Assembly: GCA_022818135.1 (NCBI GenBank)
Contig: JAFMSR010000003.1
Coordinates: 30,887,962-30,951,961, forward strand
Origin: Saxidomus purpurata
Taxonomy: Eukaryota > Mollusca > Bivalvia > Venerida > Veneridae
Length of the DNA: 64,000 nucleotides
Direction of reading: 5' to 3'
Numbering within the stretch: the first letter of the stretch is position 1; the number at the start of each line of letters is the position of its first letter. Below are positions 23,916 to 35,220 of the stretch, piece after piece. The notes under the pieces are model-generated. The model was given only the letters and a program-made list of their open reading frames with translations, was not told where the DNA came from and did no database searches. The translations under genes were made by a program, and so were the position numbers.

Positions 23916-25955
23916 GTAGATATTCTCAAAACTTATTTCATAAAATCTAGTACACTCATCTGTTCATGATAATATCGCTTTTGAAGTAAATTGCAAAATG
24001 ATATTCACATTCAAAAACAATGTAAGTAAAAGGTTTAAAACAATTATTCACATTAATTTTGGACCTTCAATGAAGTGGTTAAATCACATATAAATCAAAC
24101 GAGAATTACTAATAAAACTATGAAAGATTTCTTTACACAACCAATTAGATTGCAATGTACTTCAAAAGCTGTATTTTACGGGCAACTGCGCAAAAGAATT
24201 GTCAAGAAAGGCGTGAGATTTTCGAGAATAGTGTAGAGCGATCTTGTAAGTATTGCTGCTACGAGTGAGAGAGAATATTTTAAATGCCAAAAATGTAAAT
24301 TGAAAGAAAAAAACTAAAAAAAAAATTTTTTAATGTATTTTTTGTTATTTGAGAAATTAATTCTTGGACAAATGCTTTACAAATGAGACATAACATATTG
24401 AAGCAGTTTCAGACAAAGACGAATCAGAATTAACTTACAAACTGTTCTAACACTGACAGACAGAACTGATTTTGGTTGCTTTTATTATCATTTTACGCAC
24501 TTACAGACCAGCATGCTATAATAAAAAAAAACAGCATAAAGCTTTAAAGTAATACTAAATATGAAATTATAATTATATTTTAAACATTGTTTGAAGTAAG
24601 AGATGCAGTTTTCAAACGAAAAGTCAGACCTTTTGAACAATTTCTTGGAGAGAAAGGTGCCCTTCATTATCATTTCATACATTATTGATTTCATAATGTT
24701 CGTTAATTTATTTAAGAGGCCTCTTTGAAAGCTCAGTCTAGCATTTGTATTTTGGCTTGTAGTTATCTAAAGACTTGTATCTTTATTGAATGTATACGAG
24801 GTTTGCAAGGCAGTCTACTTGCTTACTTCATATGCTACAGGAGATTATCTTTAACAGTGAACAAATTTTGAATGCGATGAAAGAAATAACTAAAGAGGCC
24901 TCTATGTTTTGTCAGGAACATGCTTGTTACACAGTAATTCTTTCAGATCTCTGATCCAATCCGAGGACGAAAATTTTCCGGTTGCTTAGCAACTAAATGG
25001 ACCTGGATTTTATCCTCGAGTTCTTATTGGCTGATGGAGGTTATTGATTTTTCGAAACAGTTAATTTACTTTTTACTTAATTAACATGTCGCTGTTACAA
25101 ATATAAATATACACTTTCAATTTAGAATTTCTGAAAGACAGAATTTAGTGGACTTATTTTGGCAAAAAGAGTAAAATTTAAATGGTTTCTATGCATTATT
25201 TAGACACGAACTGTTCGTATAATTTCATACTTAACATTAGGAAACATGCAAAAGTTAACATTAGGAAACATGCAAAAGATTTAAGTTTCCATCTTACGAC
25301 TTTTATGAAACATTAGCATTTTTTAATAATATAAAAACACGTCACATCGTCTTCATATATCTTTAAATATTTGATTTTTACACGTGCATTTCTTTTCACA
25401 GGGTTTGAAATTGACAGTCGAATTGCTCCCGGCTTCCGATACACTGTTCGCTACATTGGGACCAATGAGTATCTATTTGAGGGGGAAGCAAGACGCCTTG
25501 AATCCATAGGTCTTGGCTATGGTCGACGGATGACATTCAAAGGAGACAAGCTTAATTTCAATGACTGCTGTTTTTGGTCAGATAGCGTTCCAAGCGGATT
25601 TGCGTTTAACATAGAGGCTTTAAGAGAAGGGAACAACTTCACTGTTGTTGATGCAGATTCCCAAGAAATTGGGAGAGTCGAAGTTCAGAACGTTGACTTT
25701 CCGCAGATTGAAGAAGACACAGTAATTGAAGGAAACAACGTTGTGAAAAATGTAAAAGTCAGATTTTCATGTTTCTTGAAACTGTACAATCTTCATACCC
25801 ATAGCTTGGTCAATGTTAACACCCAAGATTTTGAAGTAGTTGAAGGTATAGCTCAACTTGTGAAAGAAAGAGGAAATAGAGAGGCAGTTGTTAAAAGCAT
25901 TAGGAATGTGCATTTCAATTCCATTGGTAAATGCACACTCCACTGCGATCCTTGA
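23624..25955 (+). CDS. Uncharacterised 281-residue protein, two coding exons
   Basis: I do not recognise this family. A non-coding first exon (about 23281-23378) is followed by an intron to 23620. Coding exons are 23624-23915 and 25402-25955, with donor GAAAG|GTAGAT and acceptor TTTTCACAG. The codon G|GG is completed across the junction and the stop is TGA. The N-terminal half begins MSLMNVEAQTSMDMELGIIR and is acidic, with a Trp-containing segment (YLRWLSVYATIRPGDLKRD). The second exon starts with a beta-rich-looking stretch (GFRYTVRYIGTNEYLFEGEA), has CCFWSD in the middle and ends TLHCDP. No signal peptide, membrane segment or known motif is seen. The ATG is the first after the splice acceptor. 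An AATAAA lies 281 bases past the stop. The frame is open, exon-confined and codon-like, so it is probably a real, possibly lineage-restricted gene. Confidence 0.7.
25402..25955 (+). CDS. Orphan gene coding exon 2
   Basis: Residues 98-281 and the stop codon. The acceptor TTTCTTTTCACAG is strong. The 1.5-kb intron before it holds only AT-rich unique sequence, a 25-bp tandem duplication (about 25230-25278) and two AAGAGGCCTCT palindromes (24714 and 24894). Confidence 0.7.
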
Positions 25956-26235
25956 AGCTTCTTTAAAAAATTAAGTAAATTAGGGTGCCCAAAATTCCAA
26001 TACTGTCTCATTTCGAAAGATACTGAGAATGAATTGAGAATTCAAAACTCAAACTGATTCGAGGTTTGGTTATGAAGTTATTGACACGGTTAGGAGTGCT
26101 ATAGCTTTATATTTGTTAAAAGAGCAGTACATGCTGTATGTTAGAGAGTACGAATCTCGACAATACGTACTTTTCCCCATTAACAATGTAAATATTTCTT
26201 TATTGTTATTGATTTTTGCTTTGTTGACTTTATTA

Positions 26236-26241
26236 AATAAA
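26236..26241 (+). terminator. Polyadenylation signal AATAAA of the orphan gene
   Basis: The canonical hexamer lies about 280 bases after the stop codon in AT-rich sequence, with T-rich sequence following. Confidence 0.45.
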
Positions 26242-26299
26242 AGATTTTACTTACGATTTGTGTTTTTTTCTGTTCGAAATAGTTTCTTAACATTATGTG

Positions 26300-27254
26300 T
26301 CTTTAAATGACTCGCCTAAACAAGGTAAAGCTACACATTAAGTAAAAGGGTACATTTTAATAAGCAATTTTAACAGAAAAAAGGGACATTTGTTAAACGT
26401 CTTCCATTCTTGGTTTCTGTTTCACTAGATACGAAACGAAACAACGAATACCCTACTGATAAATAATTCTGAATTAGTCCGAGTGCCTTGAATATATTAT
26501 TAGAATGTAAGAAGAGTACGCTACCAAGTAAATTACTATTGGAGAAGACAACATCTCTAGGGTTGAACAAAAACATTCCTCGATGACTCCTGAATCTCTC
26601 TCACGAATAGCGTATCTTACAGCGATCTCTAAAAGCTTCTGCGATAAGCAATTGCCCCAACATAAAAAGCCCCAACCATTCAAACCACGATCATCTTAAT
26701 CTAGACCCGGCTCGTAATTTATCATCATTCAGCTTTGATCCAAAGGAAAACGAAACAGGACTTAAATGTAGAAAATAATTTTATAGTAAGACATAGATAG
26801 ACTGACAAATAGATCTACTGCGTCTTAAGAAAATTGCGAAATTTCTCGGCGCACGAAGTAAAACGAAATAAACTATCCCATATATGTGAAAATAATTATT
26901 ATTTTGATGCAAATATTCGCAATTACATTACCCGGCAACTTTATGCACAATGCATGTTACAGTGCATGCTCAATTATAAAGCCTTGAACGAAATGCTCTG
27001 CAACCAAAGATGCACTTAAAGTGACTTTTGAGGCATGCTGATAACTTCGAGCCATTACGACGTCACAAATGACGACGACCTGTATCATATGACGCACTAA
27101 TAAATGTCTACATAAAATATAATGCGTTGTATTTGTATCTGTTTGGGGGATATTAAGTTGTGTTATAATCTACAAAATACCCTTTAAGCGTTGTTCATCA
27201 CGTAATTAACAACTCGTTGTCGTCCAGCTGCTTAGTTATAAACCGCTCAGACAT
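26300..27254. other. Intergenic, no gene seen
   Basis: Moderately AT-rich unique sequence. Short open frames exist on both strands but lack splice or codon support. Confidence 0.5.
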
Positions 27255-27271
27255 AACCTTCGCGGTTTATT

Positions 27272-28659
27272 GTTCTCTACCCCTCATGGCGTGCACGTCG
27301 AGGAGCAACGGAAACTAGGTCAACACACATAACAGGACTTCGGTACATCGACCTAGTAACTGTTGGGGCTTTAGCTTACGACCAGGGGTGACTCTGACAA
27401 GGGCCGTTTGTTATTTACCAGCGAAGCACTGAAGACCTCCGGTGTGAGATGTCCTCCACTCCAGAATCCCTGTGTGCCGGTGACGAGTGCCGGGTGACAG
27501 GGGCTACTACACAAACAAAAGCACGATGGCGGCAGACGGTTCCTCATACAGACGACAGAAGACCTCCCTTACAGTGTCTGTGCTGGGGGAGGCATCCTTA
27601 CTTGCCACGTTTCGGACAGGGCCACTCTAGGTCGGAATTGACCGCGTGGATGACCTACTTTTGGGATTCTCAATTTCTCTTTAGCCAGTGGAACTAGGGA
27701 GAAGGAAGATGAGCGACTGACAGTATGTGGTCTGGGAAGCCTGAGGGCAGGGACTGGTACCCCTATTCTTCTGATTAGGCTACAGAGTCGCATCACGTGT
27801 GGGGCAGCTCGGATTATTGGGGTCGCATCATGCAACAGGAAACCTGGAATGGGTAGTGTGCTAACTTAGGTTAGCCCGCCCAATCTGGGGAGCTCTGGAG
27901 TGGGTTGTGTGCTAGTTAACACAGTGTTGGTTGACCCACCCGCGTCTAGGGTGGAGTCAAAAACGCCTAGATGTGTTGTTTGGCCGCCCTGGTGAGTTTT
28001 GATGTATGGGCTCACCCAGTCTCTCGACAGTGAATGCGAAGGGTTCTCAGCATGTGGGAGACATGCATGCTTGGTCTCTTGAGAAGCCTTTACAGTCACT
28101 GTTAGACAGCGAACTTCTGTCGTGGGATGACTACTGGAGCACCTGCTGTGTGATGGGGCCTCTGGAGGATGAGCTTCAGGCTTGGGCTGATGGACACAGG
28201 CGACTAGTTTTGGCTGTGTCTCTCGAGCAGTGCCGGATGAGGGTTCACCATAGAGAGGGGTCTGTTTAGCCTCAGGCCTCTTGTGAAACTCACCTCCGGC
28301 ACTGTGCTGGAATGTGCGAAATGACACCCGGTGCCTTATGTACCCGTTGTGGGGCGTTCGCACAGTCTAGCAGTGAGATACCAGTAGGCCTTGTATATGA
28401 TGCGGCCGTGGTCGAGGCCTGAGTTAACCACTGCCACCAGATTACAGGCTGTCGAATGCTCATTGGATATCTCACCAGGACAGCTAGCTGATCCTGACTG
28501 GAAATTGCAGTCAGGTAAATTTCTCCTTTTTCGGCATCAAAATTCATCTTTATAGGGATGACGGGAGATATGCCGGGGACTCACCCCAGCAATAAGCTAC
28601 TTAGTAGTTTTTGGATGGTCCTTGATTAAATCCCTTTCAAATCAAATCAAATCAAATCA
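27272..28659 (+). mobile_element. GC-rich retroposon with 17-bp target duplication and ATCAA-repeat tail, 1.39 kb
   Basis: AACCTTCGCGGTTTATT occurs exactly at 27255-27271 and again at 28660-28676. The inserted sequence ends in about four to five copies of AATCA (28636-28659). A long target duplication plus a short-repeat 3' tail is the hallmark of target-primed reverse transcription by a non-LTR retrotransposon. The insert is clearly more GC-rich than its surroundings. No reverse transcriptase or endonuclease motif is visible in any frame, so it is a truncated element or a non-autonomous retroposon. Weak open frames (for example minus 28363-27866) have no recognised similarity. Confidence 0.8.
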
Positions 28660-28679
28660 AACCTTCGCGGTTTATTACT

Positions 28680-29390
28680 GCGCACCAGAACTCCAAGTTT
28701 ATTAGACGATGAACACCGCTAAAACGGATATTATTTCCTAAGTCTTCTTGCAAACATATCTCGAGACCGACATTAGAAACTTCACATTAAAATTAAACGG
28801 CCATCCCTTCAACGCCAGATTATTTTCTCAAAACGTTAAAAATGAGCTAAATGTATGTAAAATATTAAATAGAAGAACCTTTATTTGAATTAAAATCATT
28901 TCGAGGTTATTTAAATTTATCCGAGATTTAGAGTATGCATTTTTAAGGAAAATGGGGAGATGTAAGCTAGCTATAAAATTTATTTAGCAGTTTTAGCCCA
29001 AAATGATAATTTCTAATGATGGAAATCAATTGTGCGCCGAGTCCAAAATTCGTTGTTAAAGAACATCCCTTTTCATTGACCGCGATTTCAATGAAGCCGT
29101 CGAAAGTTGCAGATATCATCATATATATTGTCTCCTGGAGTATTGATTAAGCTGCACTGTGAAACATGACTAGAATTTACACTGGCACTAACCGGTTTCA
29201 ACCAGTTTTTGATCATTGTATAACAATCATAGACCTCGCAATTTCCATATGTATTCCAACAAACAGAACTCACTTTCTGAAATCCATCTGTACAAGAGTT
29301 CATTTTATAATGATAAACAATAATTTTTAGTTTAATACTATTTTATTGTTCTCTGTACATGTACACGTATAACATTTGGTTAGAAACAAT
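28680..29390. other. Intergenic, no gene seen
   Basis: AT-rich unique sequence without supported coding exons or repeat structure. Confidence 0.5.
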
Positions 29391-29393
29391 TTA

Positions 29394-29414
29394 AATCCAT
29401 TTGACAAATGGATT
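29394..29414. repeat. 21-bp palindrome bordering the rRNA fragment
   Basis: AATCCATTTG and CAAATGGATT face each other around a single base. This may mark one end of the inserted rRNA-derived segment. Confidence 0.5.
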
Positions 29415-29473
29415 GGGCCACGAGTTATAGCAACATCAGTAAACGGCCCCCTCCAAGAATAAACAATCATTCT

Positions 29474-29746
29474 CGTACTGAAAATCAAAATCAAGTGGGC
29501 ATTTGCCCTTTTGCTCTACACGAGGTTTCCGTCCTCGCTGAGCCCACCTTAGGACACCTGCGTTACCGTTTGACAGATGTACTGCACTAGTCAAACTCCC
29601 CGCCTGACAAGGTCTTCAGAGCGGGTCACGGCCACCGGCAGAGGGCGGGCGCTTAGCGCCAGAACCTAGGAGCTTGCGCTCCGGTCCCCGCCTCACTGAA
29701 TAAGTAAAGAAACGATAAAAGTAGTGGCATTTCACTGTCGCCACGC
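29474..29746 (-). pseudogene. Fragment of 28S (large subunit) ribosomal RNA, antisense to the plus strand
   Basis: On the minus strand the segment reads, in correct order: GACAGTGAAATGCCACTACT, TTATCGTTTCTTTACTTATT, TCAGTGAGGCGGGG, TTCTGGCGCTAAGCGCCCG, GGGGAGTTTGACT, CTGTCAAACGGTAACGCAGG, GTGTCCTAAGG, GGACGGAAACCTCGTGTAGA and CTTGATTTTGATTTTCAGTA. These are landmarks of the conserved 3' part of eukaryotic 28S rRNA. Both ends stop abruptly in unrelated DNA and there are scattered changes, so this is a dead fragment or an rRNA-derived retroposon. Confidence 0.85.
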
Positions 29747-29759
29747 GCAAGGCACAATA

Positions 29760-32010
29760 ATTGTAAGGTAATTACAAAAAAATCAACACCCGATGATCAA
29801 TTTAATACTTATATAATTGTATATATTAATTAATTTTGACTAACAATAAAGAGAAATGTAGCGCACAGACCACGGACAGCCAATCACTATAATAAGCCTA
29901 TCCACATAAATCGAAAGAAAACCAATCTGAAGCGGTCAAGACAGTGCCGCATGGTGCCAATGATCGTGCAATAACAGGTAGATGCCACCTTTTAAGAACA
30001 AGTGATTATACAACATCTAAGGGGTTAATCTATAATAACAGCTTTATGTCTTTGGAATAATAGACAATAGGAAAACTATAGAAAAGAAAGTACATTTAGC
30101 TCACTGGAACAGTCAGTTATCCAACAACACCAGGGAGGGGTGAGATAAGATAAGATTTAGTTAAAATCAGCGAGACTGTAAGAGTTAAAACATAAGCTCT
30201 TGTGAAATTGTAATCCGACTGTAATAAACATATCTGAATATTATGCATTTTAAACAAAATGTTTTAACAAGCATTGAAATACAATATTTTTAGACTAACA
30301 TTTTAACAGATGAAAATTATATATATGGGAGGTAAACTATAACGGAAAAAGTTTAGATAATTATGCAAGAGTGGACTCCCTTAATGAATAATATCCCATT
30401 AGTGTGTATGAACAGCTCAAAATTACATGAAACTTATTTGCATATTAATTAACGTATTAAACATTTGACATAAATGAAAAAGTAGCCTCGCCACCAAGCT
30501 AGATGATAATAATATTTTCATTATTTAAGCAGAATATTTTCCAACCAATATCTACTGTTGACAGGGCTTGATCATCTTACAATTTTGGCGGCAAATGGAG
30601 TCAATTGAGTTAGAATGAATGGACAGATAATCATAAAATGAAATAAAAAATGTAAGGACTGGATGCCAGTCTAATGACAAAGAGTAATACCCTTGATGAA
30701 TAAGATAAACAAATCAAAACATCAACATACTGACTGACTGAACCGCTGCACATTTGAGGACATTACCAGTAACTTCATAAATTGATTAAAACTGGGGCAG
30801 ACCTAAATCCTCTGGAAGTTAGTTTCAGCGTAAAGGAGGAGTATATCTCAATGAAAGTTAACCAAATGCTGTTGTGTTGACACGCGAGACTTATAAAATA
30901 TTAGAATAACAAAAAATTAGGATGCATTTCTTTTTTCTAACCAAGTCAGTAAAAACTCTGTGCTAAACCATTCAATATTTTAAAAGTTTCTGTAGCCATA
31001 TCACACTCATCTAGCATATGCAATGAAGTAAGCTAATTTTACTTAACTGTTCATTAATCATCCGCCACAAATATCAGAGCACTTTTTAATATTTTTTCTG
31101 ACTTTTCGACAGGAATCTTCCTGTTTCCGAGTATTTGTTTCAGAACAAAAATGCCAACAGGCCGTATGCAAGCCGAAATAAATTTGTGTTGTTGTCAGCA
31201 TAGTTACATAGTGTACCCCTATGTATAAACACACAACGCAGTAAAGGGCCTAAAATACAACCTTGATGCACACTTTAAGATATGCAAGCCCACGGACCAA
31301 CTATATTTCCACTTCTTAGTTGCTGTTTACGGCCACTTGGGTAAGACTTCAATGAGGGCGGAGGCTGCTTCAGATAAGCCGTTTGGAGAAGAATTTCACG
31401 AGGAAGACCTTTGACAGATCCACCAGGACTGCTGCCATATACTTACTTGCCTCCAATCGGCATCAAACAATCCCAGGACCCGTTCTTCGAAACTTTAACC
31501 GGCTGTTAAGCCAGCAATCGGTTAAATTTGACGGTCATATTTAATTTACTTAAATATAATTATGCATGTATTCAGGAGAACAAGAACTAAAAAAAATTCA
31601 AAGCAAACTAGTAATATTCATCAAGTGATCTTCACTAAGACTCATTTTTTCCATTCCAAAGTTAATACACTGTGAGCCAGCCGCTTTAAAGGTTTATAAT
31701 TGGAATTTGGCCATGTAATAGATTTGTTTGAAACTTTAACATCTGATCATTTACACTTATTTATGTTCACTTAGCGCTTAATTCAAGTAAGATTTTCACT
31801 GGAGGTATTTTTAAAATTTGATTTCCCTATCCTGGTTGCCCAACAAAGATAGAGTTATTTTATCATAAGTAAAAATTTGATACACATACTTTGCCTGCAG
31901 AAAGATATAAATATAAGACCTATTATATTATATTTGTGAAATATTTGCATTAAATATTATATATTTAGATGGAATTCATTAGAAATTCAAAGTTTGAAAA
32001 GATATTATTA
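29760..32010. other. Intergenic, no gene seen
   Basis: AT-rich sequence. The only structure noted is an imperfect palindrome at about 31827-31853 that resembles the perfect one at 32020-32049. Confidence 0.5.
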
Positions 32011-32019
32011 CCTCCCTTT

Positions 32020-32049
32020 ACCTATCTTGGGTGCGCACCCAAGATAGGT
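32020..32049. repeat. 30-bp perfect palindrome
   Basis: ACCTATCTTGGGTGC is followed directly by its exact reverse complement. An imperfect relative (CTATCCTGGTTG ... CAACAAAGATAG) lies about 195 bp upstream. The pair could be hairpin ends of a small element; no target duplication was found. Confidence 0.75.
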
Positions 32050-32812
32050 TGGAAATAAATCAATTTAGAAGCTACACGTAGGTTTAAAACTTGCATTTTG
32101 GTTCAGAATGTTAAGATATTTGAAAATCTATCCAATTCAAATGTAAAAGTAGAAATTATATTGAAATAAAAAAGAAATACTCAACGTTTTAAATAATTTC
32201 ATATTAAAGGGGAGTAATAACAAAATTTCATAAAAGTTAATAAAATGTAAATTTCTGATAGGGATCTAACTCAATGTAATGGGTCTTTTTGTTCATTAAA
32301 TTAATCTCTAACAGAATAAACAAAAAGTAAAAATTGTCATAAAATGTTGCTTAAAAGTAATTGACCACCTTTAAGTTTCGATCCATAACACAGAAATGTG
32401 AACACAAGATGAAGGCCAACGTCAAGCATGTCTAACTTATCCTATCATTTGGATAACGGCAAAAAAACGATAATAAAGAGAATGTACTGCAATTTCACGC
32501 TTTAAGCCAGCACATGACAGAGTTACTCTTCTTATCAGTCAGTATTATTAGAAAACGGATTAGTGTCATAAATTATGGATTACAATGTTCGATGTATTTA
32601 TAAAGAATAATTTCAAATGCAAAAAAAAATTAAAGTGATAAAATATTTTATTTAAAATGATAAGCTTTCTGACATTTAATTCAATAAAACTTATATAAAT
32701 AACTATAACACATATGTTACATTTTACACATGTTGACAAAAACTGTCTACAATACAACAGCTGATCTTTGAACAGGGGAAAGTGTGGGGGCGGGACAGGA
32801 TATCTCTGAATT

Positions 32813-34327
32813 TCATTTGTTTTTCATTATCAACTCAACAAGTTTTTCTTTCTTTCTGATAGTCGTTTTTATTCCAAATCCGCTCAAAATTTCTTTCAGT
32901 TCTTTCACCGTTTTAGTGTTCATGTTTTCATGATTTTCAGGAAACATGGAAGCCGAATCGGTATATTCCGTTTCAAATTTTCTTTTTTTAATTTCTCGCG
33001 CATTTGATATTCCGTATGACCAATAGTGTTCATTTTGTTTCGCGTATTTACGTTTCTGTCTACTACGTCCTTTCAAGTGTCCTAATTCAATGCGCTTTCG
33101 TACTTGTAAGGCATCATGTGTGATATCATGTTTATTTGACTTTGTTTGGTGTATCTGTTTCAAAACATCATTCGTTTTTTCAACACTCTGACCGGAATAT
33201 TTGGACAGGCTGCCATACTGATGTAGGAAGAACGGGATATGGTACAGAAGTGTATGGAGGTAGGGAGTAACGTTCTTTGGTTGATAACCTTCTCGTTTGC
33301 GAGTTCTTAACTCCAGAAATTGTGACATGAACTGTTGTATTTCCTTGTGCACACTTTGCTGGTCATAATCAGAACGGGCTTTGTCTACAATAATCTTATA
33401 CATACCCCTAAATGACGTCCATAAAGTTCTTACTTTCTCCGCGGTTTCGTCGTGCAAACAAAAAATAAGTTTGCCAGGCATACTGTTAACAACTTTCTTT
33501 TTGTCGTTCCCAGACAATGAAGTCCAATCAGTTGCGCCGCTGAAAACAGACTCCACACGACTGAATAGCTTTCACAAGCAAGCGTACGTTGTCTGTGGGA
33601 GAGGGACTTTGACAGATTTGTATAATTTTCACAACAGTTCGCAATGGCTATCACTCTTTTATTTAAATGGCTGTGCGAATCTGACAGTCCAATCAAAGAA
33701 TAAGACAACACTAAAAAGTTAGAAACCTTGCTAACCTTAGCACCATCTCTAGACAATTTTATTTGCAGTTTACTTTGAACTTGTTCATTCTTTTCTAAAC
33801 GTCTTTCAACATCTTTCACAATCTCTGACCGTATGCTTAAGAAAGAGCCAGGCAACATTGCAGGTGTCATGTTAATATCAGACTGGGCATTAAGCTCGTG
33901 CCGACACGCGGTTGGATGTGATTTCCGGGGCATTTGTGGAAACCGTGTGGCCAGTTCATGATAGGCAGTATCAAAAATCATAGCACTGTCGCACAAATAC
34001 GTACTAGTTGCACATTTTCCTGATTGATTTTCGTCATATTATCGTACCCTACACGATTTGTGTTCAAACCGTCAATATTTAATGTACATTCTTCTCCTGT
34101 TAATGACTCGCAGACTAGTTTTTTTTAATTACACCATACGTTTCTACGAAATCTAACACCTTTGCCGTGAGATTTTCTAGCCTTTTGGCTATTCTGTGTT
34201 TGTGAGAACTGGATGCATTATCTATACGTACTCCTTTATTTTCAAAAGAATGAGTTAACGGCGTCGTTGGGGTATTCGGGATAGGAGTCATAGGCAACTG
34301 TTCAAGTTCATTTTTGTATACCAACAC
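32813..34327 (-). pseudogene. Broken transposase-like gene with a C-terminal SAP-like motif
   Basis: Three minus-strand blocks line up as pieces of one protein: 34327-34115 (Pro/Thr-rich start), 33996 to about 33600 (LCDSAMIFDTAYHELA ... LSRDGAKVSKVSNFLVLSYS) and 33556-32813 (PYLHTLLYHIPFFLHQYG, YSGQSVEKTND, SNKHDITHDAL). The order resembles a multicopy invertebrate transposon protein with an RNase H-like core. This is my recollection of the family and not a proven match. The D of RDGAKVS and the E of SVEKTND would be candidate catalytic residues. The last 35 residues (VKELKEILSGFGIKTTIRKK and on) look like a SAP DNA-binding motif. Frame changes separate the blocks, and the middle of the protein seems to be deleted near 33560-33600. 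Terminal repeats were not located. Confidence 0.55.
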
Positions 34328-34339
34328 TGATCGCTGTTT

Positions 34340-35042
34340 TAAATAAAATTTACTTTTATTATTACCACCCTTTATCTTTTTGTATTCAGAGGACAGTCAA
34401 TTCGGTTTTATTTTCAACTAGTAAAACATTTTAGAAAAGATGCCTTTAAACATGTTACAACAGATTCATCTAGTTCAAAAGTACTTATAATAACAGAATT
34501 CTACGTCATCCAAGATATATTTATCATCATATCGGCAATTCTTATTTTGTAATGTTCAAAGTAGTGGAAATATAGTGGAAATATAGTTAAACAAATTAAT
34601 ATCGACTGGAACTAGTAAACTGGTGGAAGGGCCGTTCAGAAAGTCTGGAATTTGTCACTCATAATTCTGCTTAGCAGAATGCAAAGTTCGTGCTATGTTG
34701 CAAAATGAGACATCACCCACCATGTACTTAAATTGTGTCAAAAGGAATAATAAATGTATTTTACTGTTGCTTCCACATACAATCTGAGTGTAAAACCTTT
34801 CCGCTATATATTGCGGAGTTGGATCAAATCACTCAAATTCGAGCGCAGTGATCTCCCTTTCTGGAAGTAAAATTTGGCGGGAACGCATTTACCAAATACT
34901 ACGCCAGTCTTGTAAACAGGTAACGCCATATCTGCATTGAATCAACAATAAATATTTCGTAAATTAAAAGGTTATTTGCATGCTAGTTTGAATTTTAAGC
35001 TCGTCAGATTTCTGAAAAATGACGAGCTAGTATCGACGTTGT
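34340..35042. other. Intergenic, no gene seen
   Basis: AT-rich unique sequence between the transposase-like remnant and the nested repeat island. Confidence 0.45.
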
Positions 35043-35220
35043 CTATGGAAGGCCGGTGGGTTATGCTTATTGCTAAATGCTTGCTGCTAAATGATTTGTG
35101 CTAGATGAATTTGACATGCTACTTGGTAAGTAGTTTTTGCTAATTGCCTTATGCTTAATGCTTGTTGGCCGATGGATCATGTTAATTGCGTTTTTTCAAA
35201 ATGGTTTTTGCTAATTGCTT

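Noticed and set aside
27866..28363. 165-residue minus-strand frame inside the retroposon
   Set aside because: A GC-rich sequence gives long chance frames. The product is Pro/His/Thr-rich without known domains, and overlapping frames on the other strand are equally open.
33381..33722. 113-residue plus-strand frame
   Set aside because: Antisense shadow of the transposase-like remnant.
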